DNA from: Alphaproteobacteria bacterium
Lineage (GTDB): Bacteria > Pseudomonadota > Alphaproteobacteria > Micavibrionales > Micavibrionaceae
DNA length: 34,995 bases
NCBI GenBank assembly: GCA_025451095.1
Contig: JANWLB010000003.1
Coordinates: 1-34,995, forward strand
Reading direction: 5' to 3'
In this document: positions 1-8,285 of the stretch, one piece after another
Layout: the number at the start of each line of letters is the position of its first letter
Position numbering within the stretch: position 1 is the stretch's first letter
Translations under genes and position numbers: made by a program
Notes under the pieces: model-generated
What the model saw: only the letters and a program-made list of their open reading frames with translations
What the model was told of the DNA's origin: nothing
The model's database searches: none

Positions 1-8
1 ATCAATTG

Positions 9-791
9 ATGGAATCCTGGCTTGAACAATTCATGGTGCAGGGCGTCTTCGCCTTTATCCTTGTCTTCGTGCGCATGGGGGCGGCCATAACCATCATGCC
101 GGGCGTCGGCGATTCCCTGACGCCCCAGAGTATACGTCTTTATATAGCGCTCGGCCTTTCCGCCGTCCTGGCGCCGGTTGTGTCGCCGCATCTGCCGCAT
201 CCGGTGCCGGGCGCGATCGCCCTTTTCGCATTGATCATCATGGAATTTATCATTGGACTTTTCTTTGGCACCATCGCCCGCATTCTGATGGCCGCGCTTG
301 ATACGGCAGGCATGCTAATTTCCATGGCTTCCGGCCTCGGCAACGCCCAGGTATTCAACCCCGGCTTTTCGACTCAGGGCTCGCTTGTCGGCGCCTTTCT
401 GTCCATGACAGGCATGGTCATGCTCTTTGCCATGAACCTGCATCACATGCTGTTTTATGGGCTGGTCGGCAGCTATGAGATGTTTCCGGTAGGCAGCATT
501 CCCGACACCGGATCGATGGCCGAACTTATGGCGCAGGCGCTCTCGACCAGTTTCCTGATCGGATTCCAGATCGCGGCGCCCTTCGTCGTATTGTCGCTGA
601 TGGTTTATATCGGCATGGGTATTCTGTCGCGCTTAATGCCGCAGATACAGGTCTTTATGCTGGCCATGCCGCTCCAGATCTTATTGTCGCTTCTGACCTT
701 GAGCCTGATCATCTCCAGCATCATGTTATTCTGGGCAGGCAAATTCCAGGAAGGCCTGACATTCTTCCTGAGCGTTGGTGAAGGTCAATAG
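9..791 (+). CDS. fliR: Flagellar biosynthetic protein FliR
   Basis: Multi-pass membrane protein with FliR-like composition, directly followed by flhB; ATG at 9 (ORF track begins at TTG 6). The upstream part of the gene may lie at the window edge. Confidence 0.9.
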   Translation: MESWLEQFMVQGVFAFILVFVRMGAAITIMPGVGDSLTPQSIRLYIALGLSAVLAPVVSPHLPHPVPGAIALFALIIMEFIIGLFFGTIARILMAALDTAGMLISMASGLGNAQVFNPGFSTQGSLVGAFLSMTGMVMLFAMNLHHMLFYGLVGSYEMFPVGSIPDTGSMAELMAQALSTSFLIGFQIAAPFVVLSLMVYIGMGILSRLMPQIQVFMLAMPLQILLSLLTLSLIISSIMLFWAGKFQEGLTFFLSVGEGQ

Positions 792-793
792 GC

Positions 794-1870
794 ATGAGTG
801 AAGGCGAAGCGCCCGACGATTCCCAGAAGACAGAAGACCCCACCCAGAAACGGCTTGAGGAAGCGCGCCGCAAGGGGCAGGTTGCCGTCTCGCGGGAGCT
901 GAACAACTGGATCATGCTGCTGGCAGGGACAATACTGATCGGCACGGCCGCGTCGCCCATGATGTCGCATATGCAGGCGCACCTGAAGACGTATCTTGAA
1001 AAGGCGTGGGACTTTCCGCAGACGCCGGGCGGCCTTTCCATCGTCCTCGGAGATTCGTTCAAAATTGTTCTGGGCATGCTCCTGCTGCCGTTTCTCGTTC
1101 TTATGGCGGCAGCGTTTATCGGCCCGTTTATTCAGGTAGGGCCGATTTTCGCGCCTGACGTCATCAAGCCGGATCTTGGAAAAATATCACCGTTTTCTGG
1201 ATTCCAGAGGTTGTTCTCGAAACGGGCGTTGATGGAGTTTGCCAAGGGTCTGCTCAAGATGGGGCTGATCAGCACCGTGGGCTTCATCATACTGAAGCCC
1301 TATTTCGCGGGCCTTGAACACATGGTTGGCCTGCCGGTCCCGCTGCTTCTGGATGAAATGCAGGCTATGGTCATAAAGCTTTTGATTGGCGTGCTGGTCG
1401 TTCTGGTTGTTCTGGCAGTCATAGATACGCTGTATCAGCGTACCGAACACTATAAGAAGATGCGTATGACCAAGCAGGAACTCAAAGACGAACACAAGCA
1501 GATGGAAGGAGATCCGCACATCAAGGCGCGGCTGCGGCAGTTGCGCACCGAACGCGCCCGTGCCCGCATGATGCAGGCGGTTCCCAGGGCCGATGTGGTC
1601 ATCACCAACCCGACCCACTATTCTGTGGCATTGAAATACGACCCTGAGGAAATGGAAGCGCCCATGTGCATAGCCAAGGGCATCGATGACCTGGCGCTGC
1701 GTATCCGGGAAACGGCAAAGAAGCACGATGTCGTCATCTATGAAAACCCGCCGCTGGCCCGCGTCCTTTACAGCACCGTCGAAATCGACGAGGCTGTGCC
1801 GCCTGAGCACTACAAGGCCGTTGCCGAGGTCATTTCCTACGTCTTCAAGCTCAAGGGCAGGCTGAATTAA
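794..1870 (+). CDS. flhB: Flagellar biosynthesis protein FlhB
   Basis: N-terminal 'QKTEDPTQKRLEEARRKGQVAVSRELN' and the autocleavage motif 'VVITNPTHYSVALKYD' (NPTH) are diagnostic of FlhB/YscU. Confidence 0.97.
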   Translation: MSEGEAPDDSQKTEDPTQKRLEEARRKGQVAVSRELNNWIMLLAGTILIGTAASPMMSHMQAHLKTYLEKAWDFPQTPGGLSIVLGDSFKIVLGMLLLPFLVLMAAAFIGPFIQVGPIFAPDVIKPDLGKISPFSGFQRLFSKRALMEFAKGLLKMGLISTVGFIILKPYFAGLEHMVGLPVPLLLDEMQAMVIKLLIGVLVVLVVLAVIDTLYQRTEHYKKMRMTKQELKDEHKQMEGDPHIKARLRQLRTERARARMMQAVPRADVVITNPTHYSVALKYDPEEMEAPMCIAKGIDDLALRIRETAKKHDVVIYENPPLARVLYSTVEIDEAVPPEHYKAVAEVISYVFKLKGRLN

Positions 1871-1926
1871 CAAGGCGATATGGCATATTTCCGGCCCGGG
1901 GCTAATCTGATAGTCTTGCAAAGCAT

Positions 1927-4434
1927 ATGACGACCGATCACGCTGCCTTTATTGCCCGCCACCACCGCATGCCGCCGCCGGAAAAACCGCCGGAAGGCCC
2001 GCACCACTTCGGCATGATCGTGGCCACAATTCTCATCATTCTTTACCTGTCTGTTTGCCTGGGCGTTGCGGTGGCCATGGATATACGCAAGGAAGCGGTC
2101 ATGGCCGCGGGGGTGGCTTTCATGGTGGCGGCCGGAATTGCCATTCTGGTGCAGCGCGTGTTCGATATACGCTCCACCCGGGAAAAGGAGCGCGAACTTC
2201 TGGCCGAGGTGCTGGAAGGCAGCCGCGGCGCCCGCCTGATCACGGACAAGACGGACAAGACGGTTTACGTGAATCAGAAATTCAGGATTTTGTGCGAAGG
2301 CGTGGGTACGCCCTCGCTGTCAAGCCTGATCCTGCTTTTTCACGGCGATATCGAGGCCGGAGCCCATTTTAGGCAGCTGGCGGACCAGGTTCACCGCGGC
2401 CTGACCGATTCGGTCGATCTGTGCAGCACCCATGGCGGCCGCGAGACGTGGTATGAGATCACCGCGCAGCCGATCCCCGGTTATGCCGGGCATACTCACT
2501 GGCGTGTTGACGACATCACACAAAAACGCTCTGCCGATCGCGGTATACGTGACGAGCGGGAGAAGCTGATTGATTTCACGGACAACGCCCCGGTCGGATT
2601 TTTCTCGGTCGATGAGGAAGGCCGCTTCGTCTTCGTGAATGCAACCCTGGCCCGCTGGCTGGGCGAGGATATCCAGACTCTGCTGCGTGAAGGGACGCTT
2701 CACACCTATTTGCAGGATCCGCCGAAAAACGCGCATTCTTATGATATTCTTCCCGGCGGCGGCGCCAAGCAGATGACAGAAGTCGTTATGAAGGGGCAGG
2801 GCGGGCGGACTTTCGCCGCCTCCATCAGCCAGGCGGTCGTTCACGAGGCGCCCGGTATTGTCCGCACGCGCGGCGTGGTCCATGACCTGACGGCGGAGCG
2901 TGCGATGCGCCAGGCGCTGCAGGCGTCTGAAGACCGGTTCCAGAGATTTTTCGAAGAAGCGCCGCTCGGCATCGCCGTCCTGAATTCACAGGGCGTTCTT
3001 GCCGATGTCAACCCGGCGCTGGCCGCCATGCTCGGCTATAGCGTGGAAGATCTGGAAGGCCGGTATCTGGAGGCGCTCATCCGTGAGGACAGGCGGGCAG
3101 AAAGCCTGGAGGCGCTGCGGCGCACCGCTGATGGACGCAGCCTGCGCGCGCCGATGGAGGTGACGCTGCTGGGGGAGGGGCGCGAGGTCGTGGTGCAGAT
3201 GTATGCGAGGCGTCTGGGCGGCAGCGACAACAGCGTTTTGCATTTTATCGACCTGACGGACCAGAAGGCGCTGGAGGAGCAGTTCGTTCAATCGCAGAAA
3301 ATGCAGGCTATTGGTCAGCTGGCGGGCGGTGTTGCGCATGATTTCAACAATCTTCTGACCGCCATGATCGGCTTTTGTGACCTGCTGCTGCTGCGGCATA
3401 AGCCGGGCGACCCGTCCTTCTCCGATATTATGCAGATCAAGCAGAACGCCAACCGCGCGGCCAACCTTGTCCGGCAACTTCTGGCCTTCTCGCGCCAGCA
3501 GACCTTGCGGCCGCGTGTGCAGGATATTGGCGATATCCTGACGGAGGTTTCGCATCTTCTGCGCCGCCTTATCGGTGCGAACATCGAACTGGATGTCGTG
3601 CACGGCCAGAATCTTGGGTTGGTTCGCGTCGACGTGGGCCAGATGGAACAGGTTCTGATCAATCTGGCCGTCAATGCCCGTGACGCCATGGAGGGCGGCG
3701 GCAAGCTGACGATCAGGACCTATGCGTTTTCCAACAAGGCGCCGATGGAGCGTGGCAGCGACGACATGCCGCCGGGGCACTGGGTGGCGCTGGAAGTATC
3801 CGACACCGGTTGTGGTATACCTGCGGAAAACCTGACGCGTATTTTCGAGCCTTTCTTTACCACCAAGCAGGTCGGTCAGGGCACGGGCCTGGGGCTGGCA
3901 ACCGTCTACGGCATCGTGCGGCAGACGGGGGGCTATCTGCATGTCGACAGCACCGTGGGCAAGGGCACGTCTTTCACGATCTATCTTCCGCGCCTGGCAG
4001 AAGGAGAGGTGGTGCAGCCGGTCGAGGTCGAATCCGACGACAGCGCGTCGGCGCATGATCTGACTGGCACGGCCTGTATCCTGCTGGTCGAGGATGAGGA
4101 TGCCGTGCGCACTTTCAGCGCCCGCGCTCTGACCAACAAGGGTTATGAAGTGCTTGAGGCGGAAAGCGGTGAGTCCGCGATCGAGGTCATAAGCCGCCAG
4201 CAGCAGGGCAGGAAGCTCGATCTGCTGGTGACGGATGTGATCATGCCGAACATGGACGGGCCGACTCTGGCAAAGTATATGCGGGAGCGCGATCCCGGTC
4301 TGAAGATCATTTTTATCTCAGGCTATACGGAAGAAAAACTGAAAGATCATATGGGTGACAATATCTGGTTCCTGCCCAAGCCCTTTACGCTCAAGCAACT
4401 TGCGGCGAAGGTGAAAGAGGCGCTTGAGGAGTAG
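1927..4434 (+). CDS. cckA: Hybrid sensor histidine kinase CckA-like (2 TM segments, PAS domains, HisKA/HATPase, receiver)
   Basis: H-box 'MQAIGQLAGGVAHDFNNLLTAMIGFCDLL', HATPase 'GTGLGLATVYGIVRQTGG', C-terminal receiver 'ILLVEDEDAVR...LLVTDVIMPNMDGP...FISGYTEE...FLPKPFTLKQL'; fliR-flhB-cckA order. Confidence 0.9.
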   Translation: MTTDHAAFIARHHRMPPPEKPPEGPHHFGMIVATILIILYLSVCLGVAVAMDIRKEAVMAAGVAFMVAAGIAILVQRVFDIRSTREKERELLAEVLEGSRGARLITDKTDKTVYVNQKFRILCEGVGTPSLSSLILLFHGDIEAGAHFRQLADQVHRGLTDSVDLCSTHGGRETWYEITAQPIPGYAGHTHWRVDDITQKRSADRGIRDEREKLIDFTDNAPVGFFSVDEEGRFVFVNATLARWLGEDIQTLLREGTLHTYLQDPPKNAHSYDILPGGGAKQMTEVVMKGQGGRTFAASISQAVVHEAPGIVRTRGVVHDLTAERAMRQALQASEDRFQRFFEEAPLGIAVLNSQGVLADVNPALAAMLGYSVEDLEGRYLEALIREDRRAESLEALRRTADGRSLRAPMEVTLLGEGREVVVQMYARRLGGSDNSVLHFIDLTDQKALEEQFVQSQKMQAIGQLAGGVAHDFNNLLTAMIGFCDLLLLRHKPGDPSFSDIMQIKQNANRAANLVRQLLAFSRQQTLRPRVQDIGDILTEVSHLLRRLIGANIELDVVHGQNLGLVRVDVGQMEQVLINLAVNARDAMEGGGKLTIRTYAFSNKAPMERGSDDMPPGHWVALEVSDTGCGIPAENLTRIFEPFFTTKQVGQGTGLGLATVYGIVRQTGGYLHVDSTVGKGTSFTIYLPRLAEGEVVQPVEVESDDSASAHDLTGTACILLVEDEDAVRTFSARALTNKGYEVLEAESGESAIEVISRQQQGRKLDLLVTDVIMPNMDGPTLAKYMRERDPGLKIIFISGYTEEKLKDHMGDNIWFLPKPFTLKQLAAKVKEALEE

Positions 4435-5074
4435 GCGTATTTTTGTCCTGAAGAAGGCTCTTAAAGCTTTTATCGCTGGCGATGACGCCGCAATCTCCTA
4501 AAATCCACAAGAGACACCCGATCAGAAGCCCTGCATCCCGTTTAACAATCGCCGCGTAAGCGAGCGAAGTTTTTGACAGGGCAATATCAATAGCCGATGT
4601 CGTTGATACAGGATATTTTGCCAGAGGCCTGAACAGGGTACGCAGAATTTTTGATCCGCTATGTTCCCTGCGCTGCGCGAAGTTATGCAGTCCGTCCTCG
4701 AATATCAGTGAGAGCCCCTGTCCGCCAATTAGGGCGCTGCCAAACATCTGCGAATTCTGGGCCGGGCTGCCCATACCGCTGTAACCGAGAGTGGCAGCGC
4801 CCAGCAAAATCATAAGGCCTGTGGGGACGCGCATGCGGGGATGACGGTCCATCAGGGCAAGACCTGCATCGGCTAAAAGGAAGATAAGGCCCGACGTCTG
4901 TTCCATGGCATTGGGTACGCGCCCCGTCAGAAAATAATCTTTTCCAATCAAAAGAGCGTCGCCCAGCGCGAAAGAGGCGCCGCCAATTTTTCCGGAATGG
5001 CTGATAAAAAACTGGGCCGGCCGTGTATGGACGGCAGCATTGAACAGGGTGGTGAGCGCGCCTCTGAGCATCAT
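4391..5074 (-). CDS. Hypothetical multi-pass membrane protein
   Basis: Hydrophobic ORF; the ORF track extends to 5257, but the internal ATG at 5074 (MMLRGALTTLFN) avoids overlap with the neighbouring ORF and removes a non-hydrophobic N-terminus. Its 3' end overlaps the 3' end of cckA (convergent). Confidence 0.6.
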   Translation of the reverse strand: MMLRGALTTLFNAAVHTRPAQFFISHSGKIGGASFALGDALLIGKDYFLTGRVPNAMEQTSGLIFLLADAGLALMDRHPRMRVPTGLMILLGAATLGYSGMGSPAQNSQMFGSALIGGQGLSLIFEDGLHNFAQRREHSGSKILRTLFRPLAKYPVSTTSAIDIALSKTSLAYAAIVKRDAGLLIGCLLWILGDCGVIASDKSFKSLLQDKNTPTPQAPLSPSPQVA

Positions 5075-5093
5075 GGGCGCAACCTCATCTCCT

Positions 5094-5513
5094 TTAAGAT
5101 ACAACAGGACGTAAAGCTGCGGAGGCAGGCAGATTTTGTCCTGGATTGACCGCTGACACAACTGCGGGACGGGTATTGGTTTCCGGGAGGGGCGGCAGGG
5201 CATTGTTAGCAAGTCTGTAACCGCCGAGGGCGCCGCCGACAAGGCCGATCGCGCCATAGATTCCCATGTACCAAAGTGCGCCGAGTTCCTGACGTCGGTG
5301 CAAATGGCCTCCTGCTATAGCCATAGCCTGACCGCCGAAATAACCGCCCAGGGCTCCGCCTATAACTTTGGTGGCAAAGCGCGCCTCAGGCGATGTGATG
5401 GAATTGAAGACATTTGAAATGCCGCTGAAGGCGTTTCCCACACCGTAGAGTGTCAAAGCCACGCCTGCGCCAATTACGCTGACAGCGGCCACTTTTTCTA
5501 AAATCTCGCTCAT
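5094..5513 (-). CDS. Hypothetical membrane protein with glycine-zipper-like segments
   Basis: 140-codon ORF, MSEILEKVAAVSVIGAGVALTLYG..., several Gly-rich hydrophobic stretches (GGALGGYFGGQAM, GAIGLVGGALGGY); likely operon with 4391-5074. Confidence 0.6.
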   Translation of the reverse strand: MSEILEKVAAVSVIGAGVALTLYGVGNAFSGISNVFNSITSPEARFATKVIGGALGGYFGGQAMAIAGGHLHRRQELGALWYMGIYGAIGLVGGALGGYRLANNALPPLPETNTRPAVVSAVNPGQNLPASAALRPVVS

Positions 5514-5658
5514 ATCGCCCTCATCTCAGGTTTAAAACTTGGCTATGAAAATAGAGATGTTTTTACAATATGTCAATAAAAACCAGACCCATTCCCGACT
5601 CTCCCATTCCGGGCTAAAATGGCGCTCTAAAAACTATAAAAAACGGAACAGGGAACAT

Positions 5659-6108
5659 ATGAACGACGACAATAAGCCGGATTTGAGCCGGCTCTCCGGC
5701 GTTGACCGCTGGGCTATCCGGGGTGCCGCCTTTACCTCCACGCTGACGTCTTTCGCACGGGAGGATATCGAAGCCCATCCGGCGCGCTATCCCCTGTATG
5801 TCGCCTGTATCGGCCTTTTCTGCGTCCCGGTGGCCGGTTATGCGGTCGTGGCGGCGACGGCTTTAAGCGCCTGGGCGGGATGGCCGGAGCCGATGGCCCG
5901 GGCCGAGCGCCGTCTGAAGGACGCCTTTAACGAGCAAAGCCTGGCCAACAAATACGGCCCCTATGTAAGCGCCGATCCTGCCCGGCCCGAGCAGTTGCGC
6001 GTCGACAGGAGGGGGCTCGTTACCGATACCGCCTGCCAGGCTGCCAATGATGCCTGGCAGTCGACCCGCACCGCCTGCACCCGCCTGTCACGCTGTCTTT
6101 TCGGTTAA
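5659..6108 (+). CDS. Hypothetical protein with one hydrophobic segment
   Basis: ORF with internal ATG at 5659 (MNDDNKPDLSRLSG) preceded by 'aacaggga', the likely RBS; hydrophobic core PLYVACIGLFCVPVAGYAVVAATALSAWAG. Confidence 0.55.
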   Translation: MNDDNKPDLSRLSGVDRWAIRGAAFTSTLTSFAREDIEAHPARYPLYVACIGLFCVPVAGYAVVAATALSAWAGWPEPMARAERRLKDAFNEQSLANKYGPYVSADPARPEQLRVDRRGLVTDTACQAANDAWQSTRTACTRLSRCLFG

Positions 6109-6126
6109 AAACCCGATTTTATTGAT

Positions 6127-6141
6127 GTTCTTTTATTGTTC
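6127..6141. promoter_or_regulatory. Alphaproteobacterial-type LexA/SOS box GTTC-N7-GTTC upstream of recA
   Basis: Exact match: gttc ttttatt gttc, about 150 bp before the recA start. Confidence 0.75.
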
Positions 6142-6181
6142 TTTTTTCGGCTGGACAAAAAGAACAAAGAGTGTACATTGA

Positions 6182-6193
6182 GAACAGATGTTC
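6182..6193. promoter_or_regulatory. Palindrome GAAC-AGAT-GTTC (Gram-positive LexA/DinR-like box GAACN4GTTC) upstream of recA
   Basis: agaacagatgttct seen directly between the SOS box and recA. Confidence 0.45.
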
Positions 6194-6291
6194 TGGCCCG
6201 ATTCGCCGGAGCCGCCATTGAAACACCAGTTTAACTATGCAAAAAAGGGGATGATCGTATGTCAGTCACAGCATTAAGGACGGGGGAACCC

Positions 6292-7416
6292 ATGAACAAG
6301 CCGAATACGGGCGAAAGACAAAAAGCCCTGGATGCCGCTCTTTCGCAGATCGAGCGCGCTTTCGGCAAGGGCTCCATCATGAAGCTCACGGGTGAGAACG
6401 CCACCGCGCATGTGGAAGTGATCTCCACCGGTTCGCTGGGGCTGGACATCGCGCTGGGAATCGGCGGCCTGCCGCGCGGGCGGATCACGGAGATTTACGG
6501 GCCGGAAAGCTCGGGCAAGACGACGCTGGCGCTGCAGGTGATTGCCGAGGCGCAGAAGGCGGGAGGTACCTGTGCGATCGTCGATGCTGAACACGCGCTC
6601 GATCCGTCCTATGCGAAAAAGCTGGGCGTTGATATCGACAATCTTCTGATCTCGCAGCCTGACGCCGGTGAACAGGCGCTGGAAATTGCCGATACATTGG
6701 TCCGCTCTGGCGCTGTCGATGTTCTGGTCGTTGACTCGGTCGCGGCCCTGGTGCCCCGGGCCGAGCTTGAAGGCGAAATGGGCGACTCGCATGTCGGCCT
6801 TCAGGCCCGGCTGATGAGCCAGGCACTGCGCAAGCTGACGGGATCGATTTCCCGCTCGCGCTGCGTTGTTATTTTCATCAACCAGATCCGCATGAAGATC
6901 GGCGTGATGTTTGGTTCGCCCGAGACGACAACCGGAGGCAACGCCCTGAAGTTCTATGCTTCCGTCCGTCTGGATATTCGCCGTATTGGCTCGATCAAGG
7001 AGCGCGAGACGGCTGTTGGCAACCAGACGCGCGTCAAGGTGGTTAAGAACAAGATGGCCCCGCCGTTCCGTCAGGTCGAATTTGATATCATGTACGGCGA
7101 GGGCATTTCCAAGACAGGAGAGCTCGTCGATCTTGGTGTTGCCAGTAATCTCGTGGAAAAAGCGGGTGCGTGGTTTGCCTATGACGGCCAGCGCATCGGT
7201 CAGGGCCGGGAGAACGCCAAACAATTCCTGCGCGATAATCCCGAGCTGGCGGCCAAACTCGAATCCACGATTCGCAAGCAGGCCGGTGTTGTCGCTGATG
7301 CACTTCTGGCGGGCCCCTCTTCCTCAGAAGAGGCGGCGGAAGCAGCGGAAGGTCCCGATGAGGAGGATTCAGCCGGTGAAAAGACTCCGCGGGGTAAAAA
7401 GAAGGCCGCGGGCTAG
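6292..7416 (+). CDS. recA: Recombinase RecA
   Basis: '[35 protein letters not shown]', '[37 protein letters not shown]'; probable start at 6292 ([17 protein letters not shown]); ORF track extends to 6259. Confidence 0.98.
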   Translation: MNKPNTGERQKALDAALSQIERAFGKGSIMKLTGENATAHVEVISTGSLGLDIALGIGGLPRGRITEIYGPESSGKTTLALQVIAEAQKAGGTCAIVDAEHALDPSYAKKLGVDIDNLLISQPDAGEQALEIADTLVRSGAVDVLVVDSVAALVPRAELEGEMGDSHVGLQARLMSQALRKLTGSISRSRCVVIFINQIRMKIGVMFGSPETTTGGNALKFYASVRLDIRRIGSIKERETAVGNQTRVKVVKNKMAPPFRQVEFDIMYGEGISKTGELVDLGVASNLVEKAGAWFAYDGQRIGQGRENAKQFLRDNPELAAKLESTIRKQAGVVADALLAGPSSSEEAAEAAEGPDEEDSAGEKTPRGKKKAAG

Positions 7417-7436
7417 ATCAGGTTCATGTCTGAAAG

Positions 7437-7468
7437 GTCCCCCGGAGGTTGGCCGGGGGACTTTTTTT
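7437..7468 (+). terminator. Rho-independent terminator downstream of recA
   Basis: GTCCCCCGG-N7-CCGGGGGAC followed by T7. Confidence 0.9.
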
Positions 7469-7521
7469 ATGCCTTTTCAGCAGTGTTTGGAAGTCGGGGC
7501 CGGACAAGGTATAGTTAAGCC

Positions 7522-8211
7522 ATGTCTGATCTTGAGCTTTTCAATATTCCCCTTTTTGACGGGGCGTCGCCGGAGACGCTGGAAAAGTTTGCGCGGCTGG
7601 TTGCGCACAAGACAGTTGAGGCTGGCGGTGTGCTTTTTCGTCAGGACGACGAAGGCACGGAAGCCTTTATTGTCATCAAGGGTGCGATCCGTATCGAGCG
7701 CCTGGCGGAGGATGGTAAATATATTCTTCTGAATATACTGGGACCCGGGGAGATATTCGGCGAGATGGCGCTGATAACCGGCAACCGGCGAACAGCTCAG
7801 GCGGTGGCGCAGTGCGAATCTGCCGTGATGATTATTCGCAAGCCGAACTTCCAGATGATGATGCGCCTTCATCCACGCATGAGCGAGCGCCTGATGTGCG
7901 TCTTAAGCGACCGGCTCACTCATACAGGAATCAAACTGGAAGAAACAGGTCTGAATTCTCTCAAAAGCCGGCTCGCCGGTGTTCTTCTTGATCTGCTAAA
8001 CCGTTTTGGTGACCGGCAGGGCGCCGAACCCGCGCTTTTCATCAAGCTCACTCAGAGCGATCTGGCAGCATTGGCGATTTCCAGCCGCGAGCATGTGAAC
8101 AAACTTATTAAAGCCTGGGAGCGCGAAGGCATTATTGATTTTAACCGTGGGAACATTAAGGTAATAGCCTACGACAAGCTCAGGGAAATAAACGATAATT
8201 CCGGCCTGTGA
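7522..8211 (+). CDS. Crp/Fnr-family transcriptional regulator, CRP-like with canonical cNMP-binding cassette
   Basis: Phosphate-binding cassette 'FGEMALITGNRRTAQAVA' and HTH 'LTQSDLAALAISSREHVNKLIKAWEREGII', in which SREHVNK aligns with the CRP recognition helix SRETVGR. Confidence 0.9.
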   Translation: MSDLELFNIPLFDGASPETLEKFARLVAHKTVEAGGVLFRQDDEGTEAFIVIKGAIRIERLAEDGKYILLNILGPGEIFGEMALITGNRRTAQAVAQCESAVMIIRKPNFQMMMRLHPRMSERLMCVLSDRLTHTGIKLEETGLNSLKSRLAGVLLDLLNRFGDRQGAEPALFIKLTQSDLAALAISSREHVNKLIKAWEREGIIDFNRGNIKVIAYDKLREINDNSGL

Positions 8212-8222
8212 TCTCCATCACA
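8207..8222. promoter_or_regulatory. Perfect CRP-type operator TGTGA-N6-TCACA
   Basis: tgtga tctcca tcaca; overlaps the stop codon (8209-8211) of the Crp-like gene and lies 63 bp before the next start codon. Confidence 0.65.
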
Positions 8223-8285
8223 GCGTATTTTCTTTAGGTTTTCTAGCGTCGTCTCGTCCGAAGCATCTAGCAAAAGGAGAGACAG

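Noticed and set aside
1187-1921. 244-aa minus-strand ORF
   Set aside because: Antisense to flhB; shadow ORF.
2986-4056. 356-aa ORF on the minus strand
   Set aside because: Fully antisense to cckA, with composition (His/Arg/Gln-rich) typical of reverse-frame artefacts in GC-rich genes; no recognisable domain.
5075-5257. N-terminal extension of the minus-strand membrane ORF 4391..5257
   Set aside because: Overlaps the neighbouring ORF 5094-5513 in another frame; the internal ATG at 5074 gives a cleaner membrane protein.
6274-7224. 316-aa minus-strand ORF
   Set aside because: Antisense to recA; no plausible protein family.
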